Shown here: positions 12,641 to 23,615 of the stretch, in pieces
Layout: every line of letters begins with the position of its first letter
How positions within the stretch are numbered: position 1 is the stretch's first letter
Origin: Galaxea fascicularis
Lineage: Eukaryota; Cnidaria; Anthozoa; Scleractinia; Euphylliidae
Direction: 5' to 3'
Length of the DNA stretch: 64,000 nucleotides
NCBI GenBank assembly: GCA_948470475.1
Contig: OX419347.1
Location: 1,660,001 to 1,724,000 of the forward strand
Program-made: the position numbers and the translations under genes
Notes under the pieces: generated by a model
What the model saw: the letters and a program-made list of their open reading frames with translations, nothing else
Told to the model about the DNA's origin: nothing
Databases searched by the model: none

Positions 12641-13164
12641 TGAATGATTTATGAAAACTGATACCGAGAATGTGACTTTGTTGTGCTAACAACTTTGTGT
12701 GGTTTGCAGTATTCATTTGTGAATGTAAAGCACAGTTAGATAGTGATCATTTGAAAGGAAGACGGGACAGAATATAACCGTATAACCGACTAATGTACAC
12801 AGAAATGTCACCACACAAACACACTGCGATGTCTCAATTCGCCATTAATTTACCTGAAACCGAGATGAAGTTTATGCCAAATTTGACCAACACCACAATG
12901 AAGACAGCGCTTTTCATTGCCACTGAGGTTCAAATGACTCTTCCGTGAGAAGGACGTTCTTTTACGAGAACGTCGCACAATCCTTTGGAAAGCAAAAATT
13001 CCTGATCTTTTCAGAGCGAAAGCGTGATTTTTGGCACCGTAGGAATAACTTGCGTAATAACTGGAGCAATGTCCAGCGCTAGCGGAAGTGGTAAAAGCCC
13101 ATGCCCATTCCACCTTCAGCTGAGCCGGTTCGGCGTGGTAGATTAGGAAGTCGTTTATATCGTA

Positions 13165-15290
13165 ACACTGTAAGCCAGTCTATATAGGTTAAAAAAGCCT
13201 GAAATGAAACACAGCTTTAACTTTAATTTATTTCAGGAACAAGAGTTTTAGTTTCGCCTCTCTACTGAACAATTAGTTTAAACAATTAGTTTGAATTAGT
13301 TGGGCAGGTGCCCAGTCACAGCTTTTTGTCTTCCTGGCAGCCTTTACAGCAATATCATATTTGTCAGTACGCCAGTTGAAGTCATCTTTGAACTAGCAGA
13401 TCGAGGTCTCTACCGTAAAAAATAATAAAAAAAAACTTAAAACTGGTTACATTTCAAGGTGAACTAAATTCTGCGAAATTAGAAAAAAAGTGAAATAAAC
13501 ATACATACTGACCTATTTTCTAGTTAACGATTACCGATCGATGAACCATGACATTGATATACAAGGAGAACTTGTGGTACAAAACTGATTTGGAAAACGT
13601 AGCTATTTCTGGCTTTTTTTTTTAATTCATGTAGCTGTTTAAACTTCCCCATATAGCACCAGACAGAAGGAACTGTTCAAACGTCCTTGGTGTTGAACTT
13701 TGACGAGCATAATTTCTCTACAGGGCCTCTCTAATTCATGGAACAATCTTTTCAGTCAGGGTGGAATTGGGATTTCTACCGTTAAGGGGACTTTTTAGAA
13801 TAATGCTGATTACTGATTATCAGAGCACATTAATAATTATGTAGGTTTTTACTTGCTATTGGTCTGTTTCTAATTCAATATTCGGAATATTTTTCTATTG
13901 TAGCCACTAGCGTGTAAATTTTGTTTTTGGCTTGTAATTTAGTTTTTCCATCTTGTAAATAATACTGAAAAATGAGCAACTTGGGAGAATTATATATAAC
14001 TGCATTTTACTGATTCATAATGTTATTATTTGATTTATTTGCTTAATATACCACAGCACTATATAAATTCTCCCAACTGGGTATTTCAGAATTAATTTAC
14101 AAGCAAAACTAACACTGCAGTGTTGATGTCACACTCGTGCACTCGGCTATCGCCTCGACTGTGTGGCAGTTCTTTCTTCTTACCACAATCTGCGATCTAT
14201 TACTGAACAGACGCACGGCATCTAGTATATTTGTAAACATTAAATTGCATTATTTACAACATAACTTGAAACAATATATGAAGCCGATAAGCTAGCCAAG
14301 AAGCCCGCATTATTGAATAAGCTTAATTAAATGAGAAGCTTGAAATAAAATAAACCTTACTTGTATCTCCTTTCAATAACTTATAAGCTTTTAAATCTGC
14401 AGCTTTTCTGTGTCCTGGATGTCTGTTCTTTTTGCTAATACCATTTCGAAGATTTTAGGCGAATTGTTTCATGTTTAAGACGAAAACATAAACAAAAAAT
14501 GAACCTCAGCATATAAATTCAGACGCAGGCGGCGCAGGCTGCACATCTGCCGCAAAATGGCGCGAAATTGAAACTCGTCCCAGGCTTCATCCTTGATATG
14601 TTCTTCCGTCTCAGTCATGTAAATTTATTGAAACCTTTAAGGTACTTTGAACATGCTTCAGCACAGGGTATGAGGGAGGAGAGTTAATTCAGTTAAAAAA
14701 AAAGAAGAAGAAGAAGAAGGAGATTCTCCCCGTCGTCCCCGAGTGTCCACTTCGCGTGTTCATAACGCACAACAATTCGGGATAGATCTGTGAAACGTGA
14801 TGTGTTTAGTGTGACTGTTGGGATGCGTAATTTGGCGTCATGGTTAGAATGCAGAAGGTCTTCTCTGAAATTCGTTTGTTTCCGTGTGTTTTTCTACCTT
14901 TGTCTTGCTCATTTATCGTCAGGTAAGCCGGCTAAACATTTTTATTTGTAGACTTGAATGTTGGTATTCACACATATGTAAGGACATACTAGGGTGAACT
15001 CACGAAAAAATTGCGAGTTTTCTTTGCTTTTTCCGGGTTAGAGAACAGTGCAACATGATTGTCCCTTCGCTATCGTTTAGTTTCGAACCCCGCCATTCTT
15101 TCTTTTCTCTGCTGTTAATAAAGTGCACTGATAGCGTTTTCTCCGTGTATACAGTTGGTCTTTTATTATGTTTTGCAACCCGATCTGTACTAATGTAATT
15201 CAAACTGTCCGATCAAGCTCTCCTATAATAGCTATAGCTACAGCTGAACCAGCCCACTAAAATGACCAAAAGCCATTTTGCCGAGACAGT
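13165..15290. other. 2,126-bp interruption of tandem unit 4
   Basis: Flanking array sequence is continuous across it (TATCGTA + TTGCAAATTC). Its ends share only ACTGT in inverted orientation, with no convincing target duplication, so its origin (insertion, or array growth around unique DNA) is open. Contents: poly-A/T tracts, (AAG)n at 14697-14720, and a candidate signal-peptide exon at 14840-14922. No transposase seen. Confidence 0.55.
14840..14922 (+). CDS. Candidate first exon with hydrophobic leader (tentative)
   Basis: ATG at 14840 followed by MVRMQKVFSEIRLFPCVFLP and LSCSFIV, with a consensus donor (CAG|GTAAGC) at 14923. A short basic start and hydrophobic core would suit a signal peptide. 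It lies 1.8 kb upstream of the plus-strand phosphatase exons, but its phase (2) does not match the phase-1 acceptor of the first such exon, so another exon would be needed between. Could be chance. Confidence 0.2.
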
Positions 15291-15361
15291 TTGCAAATTC
15301 ATTGTTTTGATGTTGGTGTGGAAGTAGCCAAAATTTAGCCAGCGTAACTGTATGAGCTTAC

Positions 15362-15580
15362 AGAGGGGGGAGGAACAGGGGAGTAAATCTCCCTTCTCCC
15401 TCTACTTTCTGAGCCAATTTCTCCCTCCTCCCTACTCATCCAGGTCCATCCAGTTCAATTCTCCCTACTCCCAACTTTTCTTTTTCTTCCTCCTCCCTAC
15501 TTTTGCCCCATATTTCTCCCTCCTCCCAACTTTTTTTGGGCCATTTCTCCCTCCTCGCTATTCTGTTCCTCCCCCCTCCT
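15362..15580. mobile_element. Pyrimidine-rich inverted-repeat element in tandem unit 4
   Basis: Ends AGAGGGGGGAGGAACAG and CTGTTCCTCCCCCCTCCT are inverted repeats; between them runs an almost pure C/T tract of repeated TTTCTCCCTCCTCCC. TAC on each side (15359-15361, 15581-15583) against one copy in units 2 and 3 indicates a 3-bp target duplication, as for the MITE at 8259-8492. Confidence 0.82.
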
Positions 15581-16672
15581 TACATGTGGATCGGACAGCT
15601 ACCTGTATTAACTGGATGGCCAGCTATGCCCCCGTAACCTCAACTACATGTAAGTGAATGTGATAGCTGTGAAATTGAAGTGTTATTGCTTCGACGTTAG
15701 CTTCTTGTCTATAGTTTTAAGATAAATTAAAATAACCCAGCAGAAATCATAGAAAACATTGTACCTGCTAGCTGGCACCAAGTCTTCATTGTTTAGTTTA
15801 ATTTGCGAGTTATGGCCACGTGTTTCGTTTTCTGTTTCCTTTCATTCTCATACAACCTGTACAGCAATCTTTTTGTTTAGGCGATCGATTTGGTTAGAGA
15901 CAAATTTCATGACTCCGTTTTCATTCCAAACTAACCATGGATATAATAATTATTGACGCTAAATAAATTAATTTTAGGTCACACCGAAATTGGAAACATC
16001 ACACTGGATACACAGCACCAAAGTCTTTGCTGCATTAGTTTTGTGAAAAAATTGAGTCATTTGACAAGCCAGTTTTGTGTACTGGTCAAGTCTGAAACTT
16101 TTGTGCACAATGTAGGACATTATATTACAAGACAGCCATTAATACATGTACAAGTTATCTCTTTGAAAACTCGTGGATGAGTGAACTTGACAGTGGGCAA
16201 AACTTCCATGACTTGGACAGCTACTGATATGCCAACAAATTACAGTTTCAATGCATGTTTGTGGTTTAAATGCATACATGCATTCGTTTGCAGACATGTT
16301 TGTGTCCTCAGCTGTAAGTGACATCATGCGTGGAACTTCATTGTTCAGAAGGCATAAAATTGTATGAGTGAACTCCTTAGAATACAGGAAAAACTCTAAC
16401 AAACATCTGTGCAGTGTACTTGGTTATTGTCTAACTGTAAAACTCTGAAAACCACGAACACTAAAATTAATCGTATTCTGCAGATGATACAAGCTGATGG
16501 CTAAACTGCAGAACAGAAGTGCAGCTCCTTTTTTTCTTAGTCGCTTTCCGCGGTCATACATGAGATGTTACACGTGACCTGGAGTGTCCTTGACATAATT
16601 ATTGTCTATTCTGCAGGTATGACGTCACAAGCGCTGATTTCAAAATTATCTTTCATTTTTCTTTTATTTCAG

Positions 16673-19283
16673 ACGAAAAGAGCCGGGTTGTCTTGCCCAA
16701 AACGTCCGAAGAGGAAGACGACACAAGTTACATCAATGCCAGTTATACTGAGGTGCGGCCACCAAACAACCCAATGATTCAGTTATATTCTTACTCGTTC
16801 GTTCTTTCGTTTCTGCCTGCATGCGTTCGTTCATTGACGATGTCATTAGAACGCAACGAAAATCCACCGAAATTGCAAAGTCTGTCAGCTTCAATTTCAA
16901 TACCCTTCATTAAATCTCGTCTTAATCAAAGTTCACCAAAACCGTCAAACTTGGGAGACGGACTCAAGTCGCAAGTTTCGGCTGATCTTCAAGAAAAACA
17001 TTGTTATACAACAAGGAATCTAAGCAAGTGTTGTTGAAATCCAACCAAGATTGATGGGAACGACTCATCTTCAGGGACCGTCAAGCTTCAGTCTCGTAAA
17101 AAATGTTATATTATAGATTCCTATTCAGTTTTACTACCAATAAAATTTGGATTCCAAAAGCCTTTGCGCGCAACATTCAACTATGTACTACGAGGCGCCG
17201 CCCTTATTCATTGGACGCTTTTACTGAAATAAAGAATTAAGAACACCCTTTAAGGAGGCACGTAACAAGAAGTAACTTTTTACTCTTTATGAAGGGCTAC
17301 CAACAGAAGAAGGGCTACCAACAGAAGAAGGCCTACATTGCAACACAAGCACTACTGCGGAACACGGTTGGTGATTTCTGGAGGATGGTGTGGGACGAGG
17401 TGTGCTGTATTGTTATGTTGATAACACTCCAGGAAGACGCAGAGGTGGATGTAAACGAATCGCCCTAGTCAAACCCAGCCTTCAAAATATTACCTTTTCG
17501 ATGACTAGTTGGCGAGATGAGGAAGATCCCCCTGACTCAAAAGAAAAAAGAAAGAGAAAGATTTGGAGTTCCGCAGCACCAAACTAGTGTAGGGGCGATG
17601 TGCTCAACATTGGTATTGATAATGAACTGCTCAGTTCTTGTTACTCTGAAGTTACGGTTAAGCCCGTAGAAACTCTGACAAATGAATTTCAAAACATTTT
17701 CGACACTAATTTATAGAATATTTAAACGTAAAGATAAGAGAGAACAGTATTAGTATCTACACGTAGACACTTATTAAATGGGAAATAAAATACCGATATC
17801 GGTAATTAATTAAGGGCCGGCAGCCACAAAGAACTTGTGTGTACTTCCTACTGTACGATACGTAACCTTCCGCCTTCCTTGTTTTGGTCGAGTGTAGCAG
17901 CACGGCCTCGTGTATCGATACTCTAGCACAGTCAGCCTAATCTATGCATTAATTCATTCAGTTTCGCTTCTCCTAAATGGGATTATTGTATATCTCTTGC
18001 AGGTACCATTTGTTGACTATTGGTCAGAAGTGGAGGCCACAATGCATGGTTCACTGTCCATTGAAACAACTGATTTTGACAACAAGGAAAACTACGCTGT
18101 GCGAAATGTAAACCTTTCCGATACGAAGGTACGTGTGTAATTGCTGTCACTGAAAAAGGATGCTATGCTTGTCAAGATGAAATAAACAGCTTAAATAAGT
18201 GTTAAGCTCCAACAGGAATCGCACCGGACCTCTTTGAGTTACCAGATTGACTCTCTGGAAATTCAAAACGTTCTATTTTCCGAATAATTTCACCTGTCAC
18301 GAACATGCCATCCTTCATCATCGCGAAAATTCAAAACCTCATTTCCCGACAACTCTACAGGCTCTAACCTTAACGATTACTCCGTAGTAAACTTTTGCTA
18401 AGCTTGGCTAATGCGTTTCATGATATTGCAATATGTTCTATGCAATCAGTTCAACTTCTCACACATTCGGCCGTTCGTTTTTCGTTCCACCAGTAAGTTA
18501 GCTGTGCAATCTTTAAGGAACCTCTGTAAAAAAGAACCTTTTTGTTTTGCGTTTTTATGCTGTTAATCGTAATGGTTATCAGCCCTGCTTTCAAAAAAAA
18601 AAAAAAACAGCGAGTTACGTTACCGTGATGCTTATATAACAAACTCATTCCGTATGTGCGCTTGGTGTACCTTTTTTTTTAATTACTATTTACAGACAGA
18701 GAAGACCCGCAAAGTGACCCAGTACGCAGTCTCTAACTGGCCCAAAGACGGTATCCCTAGTGACCCCATGGCTGTCGTAAATATGATTGGTGCAGTGCAA
18801 AAGATACAGCAGCAAACAGGAAACAACCCTATAGTGGTACACCGCAGGTAATAGCCAATAGTAAAGGTAGTTAAAGAGCCAGTCAATTTGTCACTGTTCG
18901 AAATATTTGAATCAAAGGAACAGAACAAAGTGCAGGCTTAATTGTGGAGGTATTCCTGTCGTAGAGCTGTGGCGTACATGAAATTTGGTCTCTCTAGGAG
19001 CTAGTTATCGCGAAATGCCCCGTATTAAGGTGCAACACAGACGGGAAGGTTGTAATTAGTGGGTACCAATCAGCAGCCCTGGTCTAAATTGTCTGTATTT
19101 CGAGGACACATCGCTATAATAATCCAATTCCCATGTTGTGTTTGTAGCGATGGTATCGGACGTACAGGAACTTTTTGCGCCATCGTGACGTTACTAGAAC
19201 ACATCAAGCTCGAAGACTCGGTGGACGTATTTACAACAGTGCGCATGCTCAGGACGCAAAGACCAGGAATGGTGCAGACACTG
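16673..19283 (+). CDS. Orphan tyrosine-phosphatase-like domain, catalytic Cys replaced (five exons)
   Basis: Exons 16673-16752, 17295-17444, 18003-18128, 18696-18847, 19148-19283, all with GT/AG borders and consistent phase. Landmarks: [20 protein letters not shown], then GYQQKK twice in tandem (an 18-bp duplication), [74 protein letters not shown]. The signature Cys is Arg (CGC) and the WPD Asp position is Lys, so it cannot be an ordinary phosphatase. Exon sizes (single central exon; 152 and 136 bp) resemble D2 of the main receptor. I found no preceding domain, membrane segment or final EQY exon. It is either a gene fragment on its way to pseudogene or part of a pseudophosphatase with distant exons. 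Confidence 0.75.
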
Positions 19284-19289
19284 GTGAGT

Positions 19290-20555
19290 GATTTGATGAC
19301 TCGGTAGTTCCTTGTAAGAGTGGTTTTCAATTGAGTGTCGTAAAACCAAAACCAAAGCAATTGCTCTGACCAATCCCATGAACCAATCAGAATTCGAAGC
19401 AGTCACATATAACCGGTTGACAAAGTACAAACTGCTATTTAAAGGGTGCGATTTGGCCGTCAAAAAAGTGCGAGCCTGCGGTCAAAAATATAGGACGACC
19501 AAAAAAAGACGCGTTTGGCCCCCCAGATTTACCAGTGGCCATCAAAACCAGCGCGAACGGCCGTGAAAGAAGCAAACGAGGTGGCCGTCGACAACCGTTT
19601 CGCGATCGGTTGAACGTTCACAATTTTTCTTGGAAACGCTGGTTATTCCTGTGGGAAACATGAGTAACATTTTATTGAGTTAACATATAAAAGATAGCAA
19701 AATGTGATCGCGTTACAATACTAAACTCTACAAAATAAGCTCTTGCTATTTGTGTTACTTAAAAAAATGATCTAAATATTTGTTTATTTTTACCTATCTA
19801 TTTTTCTATTATTTCTCAAAAATTCAATTTACCAAATTGAATTTGCTATCAGTATTGCTACACAAAAAGTCAAATATAGAGTGGATAATACGAATATCAA
19901 ACTCGGGTAAAAAACTCAAGACAACTCGGCGCAACACTCAAAAGAGCTTAACTCTTGAACAGGGAAAAAAATCTATATTGCAACTGAATTAAACTACGGG
20001 TAAGTAAGGTAAGAAATATAACAAGTTCAGGATTTAAAATTAAATGTCTAATTTAAATTTCCTTAGTCTCATAAAACATGATCTCGTTCATTCCTCTAAT
20101 TCCAGTTTAACCATGGAATTTAACGTTTCGTCATTACCAAAATATCAACGCTAACAAGACTCTTTTTGTTCCATGGTTTTGTGGTAACTACATTTTCCGT
20201 AATTTTGACGCTAAATTAATAAAAAAATACTCAAATTCTACAAAAATATTTCAGTTTAAAATTACGTCACACTTTTCCAACTTAAATTGTCATGCAATGT
20301 TTCATTAGTTCGCAGGTAAGATGTAGTGTACAATTCTGCGGCGCTACATTTCAAGCAACAGTTGTTGCATTGAAAACCTTAAAGCTTTGTACTACTTTTC
20401 AAATCCCAGGCCGAAATCACGGCCTTTTAAATACAACTGTCGCATTTTAAAGCTTTGCAAGCTCATTACACATTTGCAGTAGTAACTTAGTAACTGTGCT
20501 AAGTACTCCAAGAGGAAGAAATATCTAACAGTTAACACCGATTCTTTGTTTTCCT
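19290..20555. other. Intergenic gap between convergent phosphatase genes
   Basis: AT-rich, with no coding exon recognised on either strand. The plus-strand domain and the minus-strand main receptor converge here. I looked for the missing last exon of the plus-strand domain and did not find it. Confidence 0.6.
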
Positions 20556-20561
20556 TCCCTC

Positions 20562-23500
20562 TCAGTTGAAATTGGCATAGTCGTTGAACGAGTCCAGGTA
20601 CTTCTGTACAATATTGTAGCAGAAAACATACTGGGCCTATTACGAGAGAAAATTAAAGAACATTTAATTTCACTGTCAGTATTTTCACGAGCGCAAGTCA
20701 CCATTTTAACAAAGAAAAATTTTAGCAAGCTGTTAAGGAACCAAATTCGTTTGAGAGATAATACAGGACAAAGTCTCTTACCTTGCTGTTGACAGCCCTC
20801 GGTCTGTTAACTCGAATTACCTTGACTGATTGCAATACGTCGATCACTTGCTCTGACTTAAGCCGTTCTATGATGGAGAGGATGGCACAGAAGGTACCAC
20901 TCCTACCAACACCATCACTGGAACAAGAGTTACGTGAATTAAGTTAGAGTACTTACAATATGATTATCAAAAAACAAAAATCTATACTCAAGCCTGTTCC
21001 AGCATTAAGATAAAACAGGCAGGCACGTTCGGAACTAAAGCGAGTCTCCCTCTACATGATCAAAGACAAACAACACAAACTACTGTACACTCTTATAACA
21101 ACAACGCGCCTTAACCAAGAGTAACTGAATGTTTCTAATCGTCTTTTTTACCAGGCATATATTTGATCATGATTTAGTGTTGCAAATATCAGTAATGACT
21201 ATGATTGTTTATGATGGCTGATTGTTTATTTGTAACTAAAATATGTACTTTTATCTTGTGATAACTAAAGACATTTGTATTAACAAAACAATTATTATAT
21301 ATCTGAAAAAGTCATTCTCAGGAATAAAGGGGATACTATCCACAGAATTGATCCCCAAACATGAGGAAAATATTGTACCACACTAAAATATTCCATCATC
21401 CAAGATCAAAAAGGATAACATTCTAACCTGCACTGGACAACAACTGGCGCGTTCTTGGTCTTCCTCTGCGCTCGTTCCACCATGTTTATCAAGTCCAAAA
21501 TGCAGTGTGCATTTTTAGGGATGCCTTTGTCAGGCCAGCCTGTCACTTGATAATGCTGAACGTTACGAACTGTGTTGGGATTCTAAAAGGAAATAAATGT
21601 ACACGTCTTTGTCACGTTGACCATTTTGCTGTACAGTCAACTCTCCGTCTTAACTGAGGTGTCGGGCCTATAGAGAGTTTAGTTGCCATAATGTGACCGA
21701 AAAAGGGCAGGGACCAACACAAGGTGTACGACTTATAGAGGTGTTCGTCAGTTAAGAGGGTTCACCGTTTACCAAAAGTTATACACTTCTGCTGACCAGA
21801 ACTTCACATCACTGATGATGTTTTGATCGGACATGAGAATCTCTGTAGATCTTCCTACAACTTCCTAAAACGGTTCTATCTTTCAAAAGTGTCGCAGACA
21901 AACCTTTGTCAGGGCCAGTGTGAATTCTCTCTCTGAAAAGTCTTGAAATACTTCGTGTGAGGTTGTTGTAATGACGAATTCACCAAAAGTTGCAGATCCC
22001 TCAGATGGCCAGTAAATGGGATAAACCTGTCAACAGAACAACCACGTGAAGTAATGATCACAAGAATAGGCAAGGTAGAATAAACCTTTCCTGGAACAGG
22101 AAATTGGCGTTCGGGGATTAGTTAATCAGATGTGTCCGTTGTTAGACTACTGTGAATCTGTGGGACGTTAAAGAACTCTAACGAATCCTGGCTGTGACTA
22201 CCCGTAGTGCTGCCCTAGGGTTAGTGCTTCACATAGGGATAACCTCATTACGCCTTTACCCGTTGGATAGAATTGCCCAACAAACATGAGTATGAGTATG
22301 AGTATGAGTATGAGTATCGTAACAACATTACCTGTCCTTTCTCATTTTGCTCGTTCAACATGACGATTGTTCCGACGTTATAATCCCACACCATCTTCCA
22401 GAAATCCTGAATGGTGTTGTCCATGGGAGCCTGAGTCATTATGAATGCATTGCGCTCCCTAAAGGTCTGTAAAAGGTGAAATAGGACAGTAACAACTACA
22501 GCAGCTACACTACAGAGCGGATTTTAACACATGATTATACTAATGATCAGTTCCAACAGAGCACATCCAGTTGTGGGGGGCAAAACTATAATTTCAAATT
22601 ACCTCCAAAAATGGCCGTTAGCCGCCACAAAGAACAACAATAATATTTATTTATATCGCGCAAATTCAGCATAGTATTTTCAAATGCTCCTTGAAAATCA
22701 TGTTATTGATATTTGCAATCATAACACACTAAATGCTAAAAATGCAAGTCCTTAGATTCCGTTTAAACATGTCAATGCTCGTTCTGCTCCTACCCACAAT
22801 CCACTTGGGCATTATCATGAGAAAAATAGTGTATTGTCTATTGAAAGTAATTCCATGTCAGGATTTCCCCCCTCGACTATGTATTCAGGAAAAAAAACTT
22901 AAGATCTCATCCTCAGCGTAATCTCTGTATTCAAGCCCAGGCCACATCGTGCCACAATGTCAAACATCGAACAGTCTTCCTTATTAAAAAACAATATTAA
23001 TCTGCCATAGAATGATACACGGTTAAATGATTAGTAACTGTACTGACATCAACAAATGAGGCGTTGATGTAGTTGTTTTTGTCGTCTCCTTTAAGAAACA
23101 CTCTGGATCCATCCACTGGAATAAAGAAAAGAAAATAGATTCAATTTCAAAGAGAGCAGCAAGAAATATTCACAAGAACACGAAAGAATGTTAACACTAC
23201 TGATTACGTCTGAAAAAAAAAAACACCTCTTATGGTTAAACATGATTACTGAAAGCCGAATGACATGCTAAGTTGTCCATGTTCGAAACCCCGTTTGAGC
23301 AAGCGGCGAATCCCTGGCAGTGGTGACAAAAACCATTACAAAATGAAGTTGCGGAATACATTCGCAATGTAATTAATGTGACGAACGCCTCGCAGGTAGT
23401 TTGCTCCACAAATTTGTTCAGAATTCTACAAAAAGTACACTATTCTCTGAGATACAAGAAAGGAAAAAAAAATCGGGAAGTGAAATGCAAAGCAAATAAT

Positions 23501-23615
23501 GAAAGATCTTACGAGGCACAATGTCGGAGAATCTATTTTTGGCAGCATTCTGAGGTCTGCGACCAACTTCGTCTTCTCTGTCAGCAACATCATCTGCAGT
23601 AATAAGATCCAACCG
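20562..23615 (-). CDS. Tyrosine phosphatase domain D2 (altered active site) and C-terminus
   Basis: Seven exons: 23615-23513, 23115-23048, 22466-22332, 22026-21904, 21582-21428, 20917-20782, 20636-20562. Landmarks: [85 protein letters not shown], then [20 protein letters not shown] and the C-terminal [12 protein letters not shown]. The catalytic Cys, Arg and WPD Asp are present, but the signature His is Gln (QCS), and the Q-loop MVQT is replaced by AVNS. RPTP D2 domains are commonly weak or regulatory; that fits here. The exon pair of 155 and 136 bp recurs in D1, showing the D1/D2 duplication. Confidence 0.88.

Larger units (their letters stand above)
12641..16447. repeat. Tandem array, unit 4 (split)
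   Basis: The unit starts at 12641, breaks at 13164 (TATCGTA), resumes at 15291 (TTGCAAATTCATTG) and ends near 16447 (GTAAAACTCT). The 2,126-bp interruption and a 219-bp pyrimidine-rich element account for its extra length. Confidence 0.85.
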
